Of a stretch of 64,000 bases of DNA, positions 34,961-45,812 are shown piece after piece. The stretch comes from Rhodoferax sp. AJA081-3 (lineage in GTDB: Bacteria > Pseudomonadota > Gammaproteobacteria > Burkholderiales > Burkholderiaceae_C), in the NCBI RefSeq assembly GCF_017798165.1, contig NZ_CP059068.1:682001-746000 (forward strand). The letters are read 5' to 3'. The notes under the pieces are model-generated. The model made no database searches. It had not been told where the DNA came from and was given only the letters and a program-made list of their open reading frames with translations. The first letter of the stretch is position 1, and every line of letters starts with the position of its first letter. A program made the position numbers and the translations under genes.

Positions 34961-35561
34961 ACGGCTGGCTCAAGGCCTTTTCAACCGCCGACACCAAGGT
35001 ACTGCTTTCGGGCTCCACACTGCTGGGGTAATGGGCCAGCGCCTTGCCACGGCGGTCAATCAGATACTTGTTGAAATTCCACTTGGGCTCGGCCTGGGTC
35101 GCCTTGGCCAGCTCGGCATACAGCGCGTTTTTCTTAGGTCCCGCCACTTCGGTTTTGGCAAACATCGGGAACTTGACGCCATAGGTGTTGAAGCAGAAGT
35201 CTGCAATTTCTTTGGCCGACCCCGGCTCCTGTTCACCAAACTGGTTGGACGGAAAACCCAGCACCACCAGGCCCCTGCCCTGGTACTTGGCATACAAGGC
35301 CTCCAACCCCTCGTACTGCTTGGTAAAGCCGCAAAAACTTGCGGTGTTCACCACCAACACCACCTTGCCCGCGTACTGACACAGATTCTGGGGCGCGTCG
35401 TCCTGCAGGCGCGGAAACTGGTGCTTCAAGATAGCCGGACAGGCTGCAGCAGGTACCGAAACCGCCGCCGGAGCAGGCTTCTGTGCCATGGCACCCGCCA
35501 ATGGCAACAAAGCCAGGGCCGCAAGCTGCAAGCCACGGCAGAAAGTGATTGAAGTGTTCAT
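34959..35561 (-). CDS. Exported glutathione peroxidase-like protein
   Basis: The 200-residue protein has a signal peptide ending in AGAMAQ, then a glutathione-peroxidase fold. The peroxidatic Cys lies in NTASFCGFTKQY, the Gln in FPSNQFGEQEPGS and the Trp/Asn in KWNFNKYLIDRRG. It is a Cys (not Sec) enzyme that reduces hydroperoxides, probably using thioredoxin-type partners. Export is unusual among bacterial homologs, most of which are cytoplasmic. It faces the thiol-disulfide lipoprotein gene, a possible redox partner. Confidence 0.88.
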   Translation of the reverse strand: MNTSITFCRGLQLAALALLPLAGAMAQKPAPAAVSVPAAACPAILKHQFPRLQDDAPQNLCQYAGKVVLVVNTASFCGFTKQYEGLEALYAKYQGRGLVVLGFPSNQFGEQEPGSAKEIADFCFNTYGVKFPMFAKTEVAGPKKNALYAELAKATQAEPKWNFNKYLIDRRGKALAHYPSSVEPESSTLVSAVEKALSQP

Positions 35562-35588
35562 CGGTTCATTATGGATGCCTGCATAAAA

Positions 35589-35687
35589 GTAGTTTTACTA
35601 TATTTAGCGCAGACATCTTCAAAGTAATCGCTTGTTTTCGGCGATATAGGCGTTTCCACTAGGTTTACATTTACGTAATAAAACTAC
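35589..35687. repeat. Spaced 9-bp inverted repeat upstream of the amylase gene
   Basis: GTAGTTTTA (35589-35597) and TAAAACTAC (35679-35687) are exact inverted copies 81 bp apart in the AT-rich gap between the peroxidase and amylase genes. They could be paired operator sites, or a chance match. Confidence 0.3.
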
Positions 35688-35723
35688 ACTTCGCCAGCCT
35701 CTTCAACCTTGAATGGAGTAGAC

Positions 35724-37760
35724 ATGACAACTGGCATCCCATCGCGCCTTCTTAAAACGCTCTTGGTCAGCTGCGCCCTGCTGGTCGGCGCCCTGACCAC
35801 TGCAGCACCCGCCTATGCCCTCAACCCCAGCGACACGTCCGTGCAGATGTTCCGCTGGAAGTGGAATGACATCGCCAAAGAATGCACCAACTGGCTGGGC
35901 CCGCAGGGTTATGGCCGTTCGTTTACGAATCTGGTCAACACCTGCCACGCGGCCGGTGTGCGCGTCTATGCGGACGTGGTCGTCAACCACCTGGCGGCCG
36001 GCGCCGGCACAGCCACCAACGGCCAGACCTGGAACTCCACCACACTGACCTACCCCTTCTTCAGCGCCAGTGACTTCCACAGGAGTTGCGCCATACAGGA
36101 CGCGGACTACGGCAACCCCGGCAACCAGAGCAGCATTCGCAACTGTCGCCTGGTCGGCCTGCCCGATTTGTCTACCGAGTCCACCTACGTGCGCGGCCAG
36201 ATCAAGAACTACCTGACCAAGCTGCTGAACATGGGCTTTGACGGCTTCCGTTTTGATGCCTCCAAACACATGCAACCGGCTGACCTGCAGGCCGTGGTCA
36301 GCGGTGTGGCACAGACCACGCTGGCCGGTGCGCCGGTCTGGGCGACGCACGAGATCATCCCGGACGGCAACGTGAATCGCGCCGACTACTTCACCAGTGG
36401 CACGGTGAATGAATTCAAGTTCACCTACGCCATGCGCGAGACCTTCCGCGGCACCAACGGCAACCAGCTGTCGCAGATCCGCACCTATATGGGCACGCCC
36501 GGCAACTGGGGTGGAACCTGGGGTTTTGTCGACAGCGCCAAGGCCACGGTCTTCGTCAACAATTGGGACACCGAACGCAGCGGCGACTCGCTGATGGCCA
36601 GCAACTACACCGGCCTGGGCAATGACACCCAGGGCTCCAAGCGTTATGACCTGGCCAACATCTTCATGCTTGCCTGGCCCTACGGCCATGCGCAAATACA
36701 CTCAGGTTTTCGCTTTACCAACAAGGACCAGACCAGCCCCAGCGCCAGCCCGTTTGACGCCAATGGCAACCCGCAGATCAACGTGAACTGGGACTTCATC
36801 CACCGCTGGAGCAACATCTCCAACATGGTCAAGTTCCGCTCCACCACCTCGGGCCAGGACGTCAACAACTTCACCAGCGGCACAACCAACCAGATCGCCT
36901 TTGGCCGTGGCAACAAAGGCTTTGTCGCTATCAACAATGAGTTCTCCGCCTGGAACACCACACTGCAAACCCAGATGCCAGCGGGCAGCTACTGCAATGT
37001 GATCGACGGCCAGCGCAATGCCGCCCAGACCGGCTGCACCGGCAGCACGGTGGTGGTCAGCGCCGCAGGTCAGATCAGCATCAATTTGCCCGCCAATGGC
37101 GGCAGCGCTGTGCCAGCTGTGGCGATCCATGCCAACCAGAAGCTCAACACCGACACCACGCCACCCAGCGTGCCCACGGGCTTGAGCAAAAGCAATGTGA
37201 CATCCAGCGCGGCCACCATCAGCTGGAACGCATCAACCGACAACGTGGGCGTGTCCATCTACCGCCTGCTGCGCAATGGCGCACAGGTCACCACCGCGGT
37301 TTCCACCAGCGCCACCAACACCGGCCTGTCACCCGCCACCACCTACAGCTACGCCGTGCAGGCGCTGGATGCAGCGGGAAACGTATCTGCGGCCAGTAGC
37401 CCACTGTCCGTCACCACGTTAGCTGGGCCGGCCGGTTGCCAGGTGAAATTCACGATTGCGAACGCGAACACGACGGTAGGACAGAACCTGTATGTGGTCG
37501 GCAATCAGACGGCCATTGGCAATTGGACACCGGCATCGGGCTTTGCGCTGGCCATACAAGGCAGTGGCGCCAATGTGCCGTGGACGGGCACGGTCACGCT
37601 GCCGGTCAACACGGCCATTCAGTACAAATATGTGAAGTGGAATGGCAGTATGGCGGTGTGGGAGAGCAATCAGGCCACAGCCTCCGGCAACCGCGAAATG
37701 ACAACGCCATCTACTTGTGCAAGTCCCATGGCGCGGAGTGATGGAAGCTTCAAGTTCTAG
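35724..37760 (+). CDS. Secreted alpha-amylase (GH13) with FnIII and CBM20, apparent internal catalytic-domain deletion
   Basis: The 678-residue protein has a signal peptide ending near APAYA. The GH13 domain shows VYADVVVNH (81-89), GFRFDASKH with nucleophile Asp178, the acid Glu210 (WATHEIIP) and VFVNNWDTER with Asp282. An FnIII domain (about 478-565) and a starch-binding CBM20 (about 572-664) follow. The start at 35724 has GGAG upstream. At residues 64/65 (GYG|RSF) the segment that relatives fill with VSPPQEH...WW..YQPVSY is missing, about 34 residues of strand 2 and the substrate cleft, so activity is doubtful. Confidence 0.9.
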   Translation: MTTGIPSRLLKTLLVSCALLVGALTTAAPAYALNPSDTSVQMFRWKWNDIAKECTNWLGPQGYGRSFTNLVNTCHAAGVRVYADVVVNHLAAGAGTATNGQTWNSTTLTYPFFSASDFHRSCAIQDADYGNPGNQSSIRNCRLVGLPDLSTESTYVRGQIKNYLTKLLNMGFDGFRFDASKHMQPADLQAVVSGVAQTTLAGAPVWATHEIIPDGNVNRADYFTSGTVNEFKFTYAMRETFRGTNGNQLSQIRTYMGTPGNWGGTWGFVDSAKATVFVNNWDTERSGDSLMASNYTGLGNDTQGSKRYDLANIFMLAWPYGHAQIHSGFRFTNKDQTSPSASPFDANGNPQINVNWDFIHRWSNISNMVKFRSTTSGQDVNNFTSGTTNQIAFGRGNKGFVAINNEFSAWNTTLQTQMPAGSYCNVIDGQRNAAQTGCTGSTVVVSAAGQISINLPANGGSAVPAVAIHANQKLNTDTTPPSVPTGLSKSNVTSSAATISWNASTDNVGVSIYRLLRNGAQVTTAVSTSATNTGLSPATTYSYAVQALDAAGNVSAASSPLSVTTLAGPAGCQVKFTIANANTTVGQNLYVVGNQTAIGNWTPASGFALAIQGSGANVPWTGTVTLPVNTAIQYKYVKWNGSMAVWESNQATASGNREMTTPSTCASPMARSDGSFKF

Positions 37761-37779
37761 ACTTGCCCGCATCCCAGCC

Positions 37780-37806
37780 AGCCCGCCCCGAGCGGGCTAT
37801 TTTTTT
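37780..37806 (+). terminator. Rho-independent terminator after the amylase gene
   Basis: AGCCCGC pairs with GCGGGCT around CCCGA, followed by ATTTTTTTC. It lies 20 bp after the amylase stop codon. Confidence 0.92.
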
Positions 37807-37889
37807 CGATAGTCGGTCAGCCATCCCTCTGCGGCGCCCACCTAAAATGAATTGCACCACGACAAAAAATCCAAGGGGAGAACCATACG

Positions 37890-38540
37890 ATGAAGCGCAT
37901 TCTGGTAGCTGCCGCTATGGCCATCACGGCAAGCGCGAACGCCGCTATCTTCAAGTGTGCGGACGGCACCTACCAGGACAAGCCCTGTACGGCAGGCACC
38001 GAAAAAATCTTGACCGAAGCGTCCAAGGGAATTCCGATCACCATCGAGTTCACCGAAACAAGCTCCACCTATGATGTAACGCAGAGGGACCCCCGCGCAC
38101 TATGGGCAGAGCTTGTGCAACAGCAATGGTTCGCCTACAACAGCAGCAAGAAGTTCAGCATCACAACCAAAGTCGAAGAGAAAAACAAAGTCTGCCAGAT
38201 AACGGAAGCAACACTTCGCCTGTCCAACGACAATCATCTGCCAAACTGGATCCACTACGCCTCCGCAGACCGTGCCTCCCAAAAGTATTGGGACTGGGCA
38301 CTGGCAGACGCGGTTCGGCATGAAAACGTACACAGGCAAATCTCGCGGGAGTTCCTGATGTTTCTCAAGGAAAAGATAGCCGGGATCGGACCGCAACCGT
38401 GTGACGCGCTGCCACGCAGAATCAAGCAGGAAGAAGCCCTGGGCTGGATTAACCTCAGCGAACGCCAGGCCAACTTCGACCGGCAGGAGGGCGGCAAAAC
38501 AGCAAAAGAAATGTGGGCAAACGGTGGGCCCAAAAGATAG
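37890..38540 (+). CDS. Exported HExxH-containing protein (DUF922-like)
   Basis: The 216-residue protein has a signal peptide ending in SANAA, a DUF4124-like start (IFKCADGTYQDKPC), and a C-terminal region with DAVRHENVHRQISREFL. HENVH fits an HExxH zinc-protease motif, as in DUF922 proteins, which are predicted metallopeptidases. Four cysteines are present (two in the N-terminal part). The substrate is unknown. The start at 37890 has AAGGGGAG upstream. It stands alone between terminator-bounded neighbours. Confidence 0.65.
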   Translation: MKRILVAAAMAITASANAAIFKCADGTYQDKPCTAGTEKILTEASKGIPITIEFTETSSTYDVTQRDPRALWAELVQQQWFAYNSSKKFSITTKVEEKNKVCQITEATLRLSNDNHLPNWIHYASADRASQKYWDWALADAVRHENVHRQISREFLMFLKEKIAGIGPQPCDALPRRIKQEEALGWINLSERQANFDRQEGGKTAKEMWANGGPKR

Positions 38541-38619
38541 TGTGCGGTCAATCCTCTGGGGCGTGGACCTGAATCATTAGGTGACCGGCTGGAAGCTTCG
38601 TGTGCTGACCACGATCCGC

Positions 38620-39057
38620 TCACCGCCGCTTCCCATCCGGCAACTCCCCCGCCTTCACCCACGGCTGTTCATCCTCCAGCGCCTTCAACAGCTTTTTTGG
38701 GGCCTGCGCACGATAACTTTCCATCATCCAGCGCATCACCGTATCCAACACCACAGGTTCGTCGGACGCAAAGCTCAGCGAGACCCATCCGCTCTTGCCC
38801 AAGCCATAACCCGTGGGTTTAGCGGTGGGGTATGCCTCCAGCACAGCTTTGCCAGTGACGGGCAGCTTGGCGGATACATGCAATGCACCGTCGTCGTGCA
38901 GACTCAGGTAGACGAAAGTCTTGTTGTTGACCGCCACATCGTCATGCCCCGGCCACGGCGCTTTGGGCGTGGTGCCGGGCAAGCTCAGGCCGAAGGCCTT
39001 GAGCTTCTTCAGCGTTGTGGCGTGGGCGTGCTGCGGCGGCTTGGCCATGGCGCGCAC
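38620..39057 (-). CDS. MmcQ/YjbR family protein
   Basis: The 145-residue protein fits the MmcQ/YjbR double-wing fold: LPGTTPKAPWPGHDDVAVNNKTFVYLSL, then GYGLGKSGWVSLSF and VMRWMMESYRAQAPKKL. Family members are small proteins with a CyaY-like fold, suspected of nucleic-acid binding. The start could be GTG at 39057 or ATG at 39048. It begins 5 bp after the purL stop codon, so it is probably cotranscribed with purL. Confidence 0.8.
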   Translation of the reverse strand: MRAMAKPPQHAHATTLKKLKAFGLSLPGTTPKAPWPGHDDVAVNNKTFVYLSLHDDGALHVSAKLPVTGKAVLEAYPTAKPTGYGLGKSGWVSLSFASDEPVVLDTVMRWMMESYRAQAPKKLLKALEDEQPWVKAGELPDGKRR

Positions 39058-39061
39058 TCGT

Positions 39062-42000
39062 CTACCCCACCCAGCGGCGCGCGTTGTGCCACAGCTGCAT
39101 CCACGGGCTATGCGCGCTGCGGTCGCCGTCGGTCCAGCTCATCTGCACGTTGCGGAACACGCGCTCGGGGTGCGGCATCCACGCGGTGAAGCGACCGTCT
39201 GCCGTGGTCACACCCGTCAGGCCGCCAGGGCTGCCATTGGGGTTGAACGGATAGGCCTCGGTTGCCACGCCGTGGTTGTCGGTGTAGCGCATGGCGGCCA
39301 CGGCCTTGGCGGCGTTGCCACGGTACTTGAAGTTGGCATATCCCTCGCCGTGGGCCACAGCCACGGGCAGGCGGCTGCCGGCCATGCCGGACAGGAAGAT
39401 GGACGGGGATTCCAATATCTCCACCATGCTCAGGCGCGCCTCGAAGCGCTCGCTCTGGTTGGTGGTGAAGCGGGGCCAGTCCTGCGCGCCGGGGATGATG
39501 TCGGCCAGCTCGGCAAACATCTGGCAGCCGTTGCACACGCCCAGACCGAACGTATCGGTGCGGCCAAAGAAGGCTTTGAACTGGTCGGCCAGCGCTGGGT
39601 TGAAGGTGATGGAGCGGGCCCAGCCAATGCCGGCGCCCAGCGTGTCGCCATAACTGAAACCACCGCAGGCCACGATGCCCTTGAAGTCCGCCAGCTGCGC
39701 ACGGCCGGTTTGCAGGTCGGTCATGTGCACGTCGAAGGCTTCAAAACCGGCCTCGGTGAAGGCGTAGGCCATTTCCACGTGGGAGTTGACGCCCTGCTCG
39801 CGCAGCACGGCCACCTTGGGGCGGCTCTTCAAGACGGCGGGCGCTACATTTGTTGTAGCGCTATTGTCAGATTGCACGGGGGCTACAGCCTGATTTGGCA
39901 TATAGACATGCAGACCGGGGTCTCCCAGGGCACCGGCGGCGGCGTGTTCGGCATCCGCACAGGCGGGGTTGTCGCGCTGCTGGCAAATCTTCCAGCTCAC
40001 GGCGTCCCAGACCTGGTGCAGGTCGGCCAGCGGGGCCTTGAAGATGGCCTTGGCATCGCGCCAGATTTGCAGTTCATTCTTGCCAGCGTCGATCTCGCTA
40101 GAAGCGGGGCGGGTCTTGCCGATGAAGTGGCTGTGTGCGGACAAACCGTGCGCGCGCAGGGTTGCCATGACCTCGCTGCGCTCCGCGGTGCGCACCTGCA
40201 GCACCACGCCCAGCTCTTCGCTGAACAAGGCTTTGAGTGTCAGCTCTTCGCGGCGGGCGCCGACCTGGCCTGCCCAGTTTTTGCTGTCGCCCACGTCCAT
40301 GCGGCTGTCGGAGATGCCGTCGCCTTCCGTCACCAGCATGTCCACGTTCAGCGATACACCCACGCGGCCGGCAAAGGCCATCTCGGCCACGGTGGCCAGC
40401 AGGCCGCCGTCGCTGCGGTCGTGGTAGGCCAAAACCTTACCTTGCGCACGCAAAGCGTTCACGGCATGCACCAAATTGACGAGGTCCTTGGCGTCGTCCA
40501 GATCAGGCACGGCGTCGCCCACCTGGTTCAGCGTCTGGGCCAGGATGCTGGTGGCCATGCGGTTCTTGCCGTGGCCCAGGTCAACAAGCACCAAAGTGGT
40601 GTCTTCGGATGCATTCAATTGAGGCGTGAGCGTGCCACGCACATCGGCCAGTGTGGCAAAGGCGCTGACGATCAGCGACACGGGGGACGTGACCTTCTTG
40701 TCGTCGCCATCCGTTTTCCACTGCGTGCGCATGGACAACGAGTCTTTGCCCACGGGGATGGACACGCCCAGCGCCGGGCACAGTTCCAGGCCCACGGCCT
40801 TGACGGTGGCGTACAACGCGGCGTCTTCACCGGGCTCGCCGCAGGCGGCCATCCAGTTGGCGGACAGCTTGACGCGGGGCAGCTCGATGGGTGCGGCCAA
40901 CAGGTTGGTAATGGCCTCTGCCACGGCCATACGGCCCGACGCAGGTGCATCCAGCGCAGCCAAGGGCGTGCGTTCGCCCATAGACATGGCTTCACCGGCA
41001 AAACCCTTGAAGTCCGCCAGCGTGACGGCGCAATCGGCCACCGGCACTTGCCAGGGGCCAACCATCTGGTCGCGGTGGGTCAGGCCACCGACGGTGCGGT
41101 CGCCAATGGTGACGAGGAAGCGTTTGGAGGCGACGGTGGGGTGGGCCAGCACGTCGATGACGGCTTTTTGCACGTCCACGCCGGTCAGGTCCAGCGGTTT
41201 GAAGGTACGGGCAACCGTCTTCACGTCCCGGTGCATCTTGGGCGGTTTGCCCAGCAGCACATTCATGGGCATGTCGACCGGTGACTCGGCGCCCTCGTCC
41301 ACCAGCTTCAGCTGGCGCTCTTCGGTCGCCACGCCAATCACGGCAAACGGGCAACGCTCGCGTTCGCAAATGGCAGTGAACAGTTCCAGCGATTCGGGAG
41401 CGATCGCCATCACATACCGTTCCTGGCTCTCGTTGCACCAGATTTCCTTGGGCGCCATGCCGGACTCTTCCAGCTGGACGGCACGCAGATCGAAACGGGC
41501 GCCGCGGCCAGCGTCGTTGGTCAACTCGGGGAAGGCGTTGGACAAACCACCGGCACCCACGTCGTGGATGGCCAGAATCGGATTGCCCGAATGGCCTTCA
41601 CCGCCCTGCCCCAGCATCCAACATTGGTTGATGACCTCTTGTGCTCGGCGCTCGATTTCGGGGTTGCCGCGCTGGACCGAATCAAAGTCCAGCTCGGCCG
41701 CGTTCGCACCCGTGGCCATGGAGCTGGCCGCGCTGCCGCCCATGCCGATACGCATACCGGGGCCGCCCAGCTGGATCAGCAGGCTGCCGGCGGGGAATTC
41801 GATCTTGTGGGTCTGGGTGGAATCGATCACGCCCAGGCCACCGGCGATCATGATGGGCTTGTGGTAGCCGCGCTGCACAGTGTCCACATCGCTAGCCACG
41901 CTCTGCTCGTATTCGCGGAAGTAGCCCAAGAGGTTGGGCCGGCCAAACTCGTTGTTGAAGGCCGCGCCACCCAGCGGGCCTTCGACCATGATCTGCAGCG

Positions 42001-43105
42001 GACTGGCGATGTGCTCGGGCTTGCCAAAATCACCACCCCAGAGCTTGGACACGGTGAAACCCGTCAGACCCGCCTTGGGCTTGGAGCCACGGCCGGTGGC
42101 ACCCTCATCACGGATCTCGCCACCCGCGCCGGTGGATGCACCGGGGAATGGAGAAATGGCCGTGGGGTGGTTGTGGGTTTCCACCTTCATCAGGATGTGG
42201 TTGGTTTCGCTACTCTTTTCATAGCTTGTCAGGCTTATTCCACGGGGGCTGGCGGCTGATTTTGCTACAAACCTTTCCACCACAACACCTTCCATGACCG
42301 AGGCATTGTCCGAATACGCCACCAGCATGTGCTGGGGGTTGGTCTGGTGCGTGTGGCGGATCATGCCGAACATGCTCTTGTCTTGCGGCACGCCGTCAAT
42401 CGTGAACTGGGCGTTGAAAATCTTGTGGCGGCAGTGTTCGCTATTGGCCTGGGCAAACATCATCAACTCCACATCGGTGGGGTTGCGGCCCAGCGTGGTG
42501 AAGGCGTTGACGAGGTAGTCAATCTCGTCGGCGGCCAGGGCCAGGCCGAACTGGGTGTTGGCCTTGACCAGGGCATCTTTGCCTCCACCCAGCACATCCA
42601 CATGGTCCATGGGTGCGGCCTGCAGGGCACCGAACAGGCCCAGGGCTTGGGCGCGCTCCAGCATGGCGCTTTCGGTCATGCGGTCGTGCAAGACGGCTGC
42701 GACCTGTTGCAGTTGTTCGGGCGTTAGTGCGGTCTTGCTGATCAGGCCGTTCTTCAGCGTCAGGCGGTATTCGACCAGGCGCTCGATGCGTTTGACGCCC
42801 AAGCCGCAGTTGTGGGCGATATCGGTAGCTTTGGACGCCCAGGGCGACACGGTGCCCAGACGGGGCGACACCACAATCAGCGGGCCATCGGTCGGGCCGG
42901 TGTAGGGGTCGCCATAAGTCAGCAGGGCTGCCAGCTTGTCGCTCAGCGCGGCATCGGGCGCTGCATCGCTGGCCACCAGGTGCACAAAACGCGCAGAAAT
43001 GCCGGAAATTTTCTCGTGGATACCCTGCAATGTGGGCAGGAGTTGTTGGATACGGAAGCTGCTCAGGGCGTTGCTGCCCTCGAATTGGGTGATGTGCAGT
43101 GTCAC
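39062..43105 (-). CDS. purL: Phosphoribosylformylglycinamidine synthase (FGAM synthase)
   Basis: The 1347-residue large-type PurL has the N-terminal linker domain, two AIRS-like halves ([25 protein letters not shown] and [18 protein letters not shown]) and a C-terminal glutaminase domain ([15 protein letters not shown]; Cys in [10 protein letters not shown]; final CSWTDGD-like region). It makes FGAM in purine synthesis. Two segments, about residues 280-299 and 1069-1088, are encoded by dispersed repeats, making it longer than E. coli PurL (1295). No other pur gene is nearby. Confidence 0.97.
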   Translation of the reverse strand: MTLHITQFEGSNALSSFRIQQLLPTLQGIHEKISGISARFVHLVASDAAPDAALSDKLAALLTYGDPYTGPTDGPLIVVSPRLGTVSPWASKATDIAHNCGLGVKRIERLVEYRLTLKNGLISKTALTPEQLQQVAAVLHDRMTESAMLERAQALGLFGALQAAPMDHVDVLGGGKDALVKANTQFGLALAADEIDYLVNAFTTLGRNPTDVELMMFAQANSEHCRHKIFNAQFTIDGVPQDKSMFGMIRHTHQTNPQHMLVAYSDNASVMEGVVVERFVAKSAASPRGISLTSYEKSSETNHILMKVETHNHPTAISPFPGASTGAGGEIRDEGATGRGSKPKAGLTGFTVSKLWGGDFGKPEHIASPLQIMVEGPLGGAAFNNEFGRPNLLGYFREYEQSVASDVDTVQRGYHKPIMIAGGLGVIDSTQTHKIEFPAGSLLIQLGGPGMRIGMGGSAASSMATGANAAELDFDSVQRGNPEIERRAQEVINQCWMLGQGGEGHSGNPILAIHDVGAGGLSNAFPELTNDAGRGARFDLRAVQLEESGMAPKEIWCNESQERYVMAIAPESLELFTAICERERCPFAVIGVATEERQLKLVDEGAESPVDMPMNVLLGKPPKMHRDVKTVARTFKPLDLTGVDVQKAVIDVLAHPTVASKRFLVTIGDRTVGGLTHRDQMVGPWQVPVADCAVTLADFKGFAGEAMSMGERTPLAALDAPASGRMAVAEAITNLLAAPIELPRVKLSANWMAACGEPGEDAALYATVKAVGLELCPALGVSIPVGKDSLSMRTQWKTDGDDKKVTSPVSLIVSAFATLADVRGTLTPQLNASEDTTLVLVDLGHGKNRMATSILAQTLNQVGDAVPDLDDAKDLVNLVHAVNALRAQGKVLAYHDRSDGGLLATVAEMAFAGRVGVSLNVDMLVTEGDGISDSRMDVGDSKNWAGQVGARREELTLKALFSEELGVVLQVRTAERSEVMATLRAHGLSAHSHFIGKTRPASSEIDAGKNELQIWRDAKAIFKAPLADLHQVWDAVSWKICQQRDNPACADAEHAAAGALGDPGLHVYMPNQAVAPVQSDNSATTNVAPAVLKSRPKVAVLREQGVNSHVEMAYAFTEAGFEAFDVHMTDLQTGRAQLADFKGIVACGGFSYGDTLGAGIGWARSITFNPALADQFKAFFGRTDTFGLGVCNGCQMFAELADIIPGAQDWPRFTTNQSERFEARLSMVEILESPSIFLSGMAGSRLPVAVAHGEGYANFKYRGNAAKAVAAMRYTDNHGVATEAYPFNPNGSPGGLTGVTTADGRFTAWMPHPERVFRNVQMSWTDGDRSAHSPWMQLWHNARRWVG
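39841..39900 (+). repeat. Dispersed repeat family 1, copy G (in frame inside purL)
   Basis: GCGCTACATTTGTTGTAGCGCTATT is followed by GCACGGGGGCTACAGCCTGATTTGG. It is antisense to purL, encodes [18 protein letters not shown] in the purL frame, and sits in the linker before the glutaminase domain. Confidence 0.85.
42208..42267 (+). repeat. Dispersed repeat family 1, copy H (in frame inside purL)
   Basis: CGCTACTCTTTTCATAGCTTG is followed by TCCACGGGGGCTGGCGGCTGATTTTG. It is antisense to purL and encodes [19 protein letters not shown] just before the conserved [15 protein letters not shown] motif. Confidence 0.8.
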
Positions 43106-43203
43106 TTGGGGTGGCCTGAAAGGTGGACTGAGGGGTGGGCTGAGGGCTGAAAATCCAACTCATCCCTGTGCGCTGAATGGGCACAGGGTTAAGCCCGCTG
43201 ATT

Positions 43204-45420
43204 TTACCCGCCCCGCTGACCCGCCTTCCAATTGCGCAGCATCAAGGCATTGGTCACCACACTCACACTGCTGAGCGCCATGGCTGCGCCAGCCACCATG
43301 GGGTTGAGCAGGCCGAATGCCGCCAGCGGAATGCCCAGCACGTTGTAGGCAAACGCCCAAAACAGGTTCTGGCGAATCTTGCGGTAGGTGCGCCGCGAGA
43401 TGTCTATGGCGTCGGCCACCAGCGCAGGGTCGCCGCGCATCAGCGTGATACCGGCGGCATGCATGGCCACATCGGTGCCGGTGGACATGGCAATACCCAC
43501 ATCGGCCGCGGCCAGGGCCGGTGCATCGTTGATGCCGTCACCCACCATGGCAACCACTGCGCCACCGTCCTTGAGTTTGCCAACGATGGCGGCCTTATCG
43601 GCCGGCAGCACCTCGGCCTCGATGCCGTCCATGCCCAGCGCCCCACCCACCAGCGCGGCACTGCCTTTGTTATCACCCGTGACCAGCACCGCACGCACGC
43701 CCAGTGCCTGCAAATTGCGCACCGCCTGCAAGGCGCTGGCCTTGACCGCATCCCCAAAGGCCAGCATGCCGACCAGGCGCGGGCCGTCGGTCACATCGGC
43801 CAGCCAGGAAACCGTGCGCCCTTGCGCCTGCAGCTTGGCGGCCTCTTGGTCTAACTCAGTTGTGTTGACGCCCAGCTCTTGCATATACCGCTTGCTACCC
43901 AGGCGGATGTGACGCCTGCGAACAGTAGCCGACATGCCCCGCCCGGCGACCGCCGACACATCACTGGCCGGCGGCACGCTGATGCCGGTGGCGCGCACTT
44001 CGTCCAGCACGGCCTTGGCCAGAGGATGCTCGCTGCCCTGCTGCAGCGCCGCGGCAAATGGCAGCAAATCCTGGTTCTGGCCCTGGGCGGCAACGGCTGC
44101 CACCATCTTGGGTTTGCCTTCGGTCAGGGTGCCGGTCTTGTCAAAGGCCACCACGTTGATGGTGTGGGCAATTTCCAGCGCCTCGGCGTCCTTGATCAGA
44201 ATGCCATGGCGTGCGGCCACACCGGTGCCAGCCATGATGGCGGTCGGTGTTGCCAAGCCCAGCGCACAAGGGCAGGCAATCACCAGCACGGCCACCGCAT
44301 TCAAGATGGCCTGTTCCCAATTGCCGCTGTAAAGGCCCCAACCTAACAGGGTCAGCAGCGCCAGCAACAGCACCACGGGTACAAACACAGCACTCACCTG
44401 GTCCACCATACGCTGGATGGGCGCCTTTTTTGCCTGGGCGGATTCGACCATGCGCACAATGCGCGACAGCGTGGACTCGGCACCCACCGCAGTAGTTTGC
44501 ACCAGCAGCAGGCCCTCTGCATTGACCGCGCCTCCGGTTACGCGGTCGCCCACCAGTTTGCTGACCGGCAGGCTTTCGCCAGTAATCAGCGATTCGTCTA
44601 CCTGGCTGGCACCTTCCATCACGATGCCATCGACCGGAACCCGCGTGCCGGGGCGAATGACCACCACGTCGCCGACGACTACGCGTGAGACAGGCAGTTC
44701 AACATCGGCACCATCCCGGCGGACCAAGGCCAGCTCGGGGCGCAGGGCATTGAGCGCCTGTATGGCTGCCGTGGTTTGCTGCTTGGCCCTGGCCTCCAGC
44801 CATTTGCCCAGCAGCACCAAGGTAATGATGACCGCCGACGCTTCAAAATACAGGTGCGGCATGCCGTGGTCTGCATGTTTGAACATCAAATAAATGCTCA
44901 GGCCAAACCCGGCAGATGTGCCCAGCGCCACCAGCAAGTCCATATTGCCGGCACCAGCGCGCAGGGCTTTCCAGCCCGCACGGTAAAAACGCGCACCCAG
45001 CCAGAACTGCACAGGCGCAGCAAAACCCAGTTGTAGCCAGGGGCTGAGCGCCCAATCCAGACCAAACACCATGGCCAGCATGGGCAGCACCAGGGGCAGC
45101 GACAGTGCCGCGGCCAGGGCCACGGGCCACCAGGGCTCACCCTTGCTGGGTGGGCGCTCGACCGCACCGTCATCGCCCTGGGCTAGTTGCAGTACCCGGG
45201 CCTGGTAACCGGCCTTGTCAACCGCGGCGACCAGGGCGTCTGCCATACCAGCGTCGGTGACCAGCACACGCGCGGTCTCTGTGGCCAGGTTCACTTCGGC
45301 CTCCACCACGCCGGCAACTTTTTTAAGCGCCTTTTCAACGCGGCCCACGCAGGATGCGCAGGTCATGCCCTCGATGCTCAGGCTCAGCGCCGGGTTGGCA
45401 AGACTATTGGTTGTTTCCAT
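43204..45420 (-). CDS. copA: Copper-exporting P1B-type ATPase
   Basis: The 738-residue protein has one N-terminal heavy-metal domain ([15 protein letters not shown]), eight predicted membrane segments, the TGESLPV actuator, the copper-site [10 protein letters not shown], phosphorylation motif [11 protein letters not shown] and [10 protein letters not shown] hinge. It exports Cu(I) from the cytoplasm. It is divergent from copZ, and a CueR-type site lies at 45472-45497. Confidence 0.95.
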   Translation of the reverse strand: METTNSLANPALSLSIEGMTCASCVGRVEKALKKVAGVVEAEVNLATETARVLVTDAGMADALVAAVDKAGYQARVLQLAQGDDGAVERPPSKGEPWWPVALAAALSLPLVLPMLAMVFGLDWALSPWLQLGFAAPVQFWLGARFYRAGWKALRAGAGNMDLLVALGTSAGFGLSIYLMFKHADHGMPHLYFEASAVIITLVLLGKWLEARAKQQTTAAIQALNALRPELALVRRDGADVELPVSRVVVGDVVVIRPGTRVPVDGIVMEGASQVDESLITGESLPVSKLVGDRVTGGAVNAEGLLLVQTTAVGAESTLSRIVRMVESAQAKKAPIQRMVDQVSAVFVPVVLLLALLTLLGWGLYSGNWEQAILNAVAVLVIACPCALGLATPTAIMAGTGVAARHGILIKDAEALEIAHTINVVAFDKTGTLTEGKPKMVAAVAAQGQNQDLLPFAAALQQGSEHPLAKAVLDEVRATGISVPPASDVSAVAGRGMSATVRRRHIRLGSKRYMQELGVNTTELDQEAAKLQAQGRTVSWLADVTDGPRLVGMLAFGDAVKASALQAVRNLQALGVRAVLVTGDNKGSAALVGGALGMDGIEAEVLPADKAAIVGKLKDGGAVVAMVGDGINDAPALAAADVGIAMSTGTDVAMHAAGITLMRGDPALVADAIDISRRTYRKIRQNLFWAFAYNVLGIPLAAFGLLNPMVAGAAMALSSVSVVTNALMLRNWKAGQRGG

Positions 45421-45471
45421 GTTCGATCTCCTAAAGTGGATAGGTACCCAGTGGGCATGGAACGAACTTTT

Positions 45472-45497
45472 GGGCTTTACACGATGGCAAGGTCAAG
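45472..45497 (-). promoter_or_regulatory. CueR-type promoter of copA
   Basis: The minus strand reads CTTGACCTTGCCATCGTGTAAAGC, a -35 TTGACC inside a MerR/CueR-like dyad with about 19-bp spacing to the -10. It resembles the sites upstream of copZ and cueR. Confidence 0.7.
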
Positions 45498-45520
45498 ACC
45501 CATCTTCACCACCCGAGTAC

Positions 45521-45551
45521 TTGACCTTTCCACCGTGGCAAACCCCAGACT
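45521..45551 (+). promoter_or_regulatory. CueR-type promoter of copZ
   Basis: TTGACCTTTCCACCGTGGCAAA has the TTGACC -35 and the TTTCCACCGTGGCAAA dyad, with long MerR-type spacing to CAGACT. It is back to back with the copA site. Confidence 0.7.
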
Positions 45552-45581
45552 GCAGTTCTCTCAACTTTTCTGGAGCCTTCC

Positions 45582-45773
45582 ATGATCGAATTTCAAATCC
45601 CCGATATGACCTGTGGCCACTGCGCCTCCATGGTCAGCTCTACCTTGGCCCTGGCCGACCCGGACTGCAAAGTCACCATCGACCTGGCGCAGCACAAGGT
45701 CAGCGTACAGACCACTGAGGAAAAATCGGCTTTAGTCGAAGCTTTGACCGAAGCAGGCTACCCACCCGCCTGA
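45582..45773 (+). CDS. copZ: Copper chaperone, CopZ-like HMA protein
   Basis: The 63-residue protein is one heavy-metal-associated domain with the metal-binding MTCGHCASMV motif (MxCxxC), which carries Cu(I) in the cytoplasm and hands it to CopA. A His follows the first Cys, as in several CopZ homologs. TGGAG lies upstream. It is expressed from a CueR-type site. Confidence 0.88.
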   Translation: MIEFQIPDMTCGHCASMVSSTLALADPDCKVTIDLAQHKVSVQTTEEKSALVEALTEAGYPPA

Positions 45774-45812
45774 TCGGCAGCCACCACAAGACCCCTGGGC
45801 AACCAGGGACAC

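Noticed and set aside
38921..41284. 787-residue open frame on the plus strand opposite purL
   Set aside because: It lies fully antisense to purL, has biased His/Gly/Ala composition typical of a shadow frame, and shows no domain.
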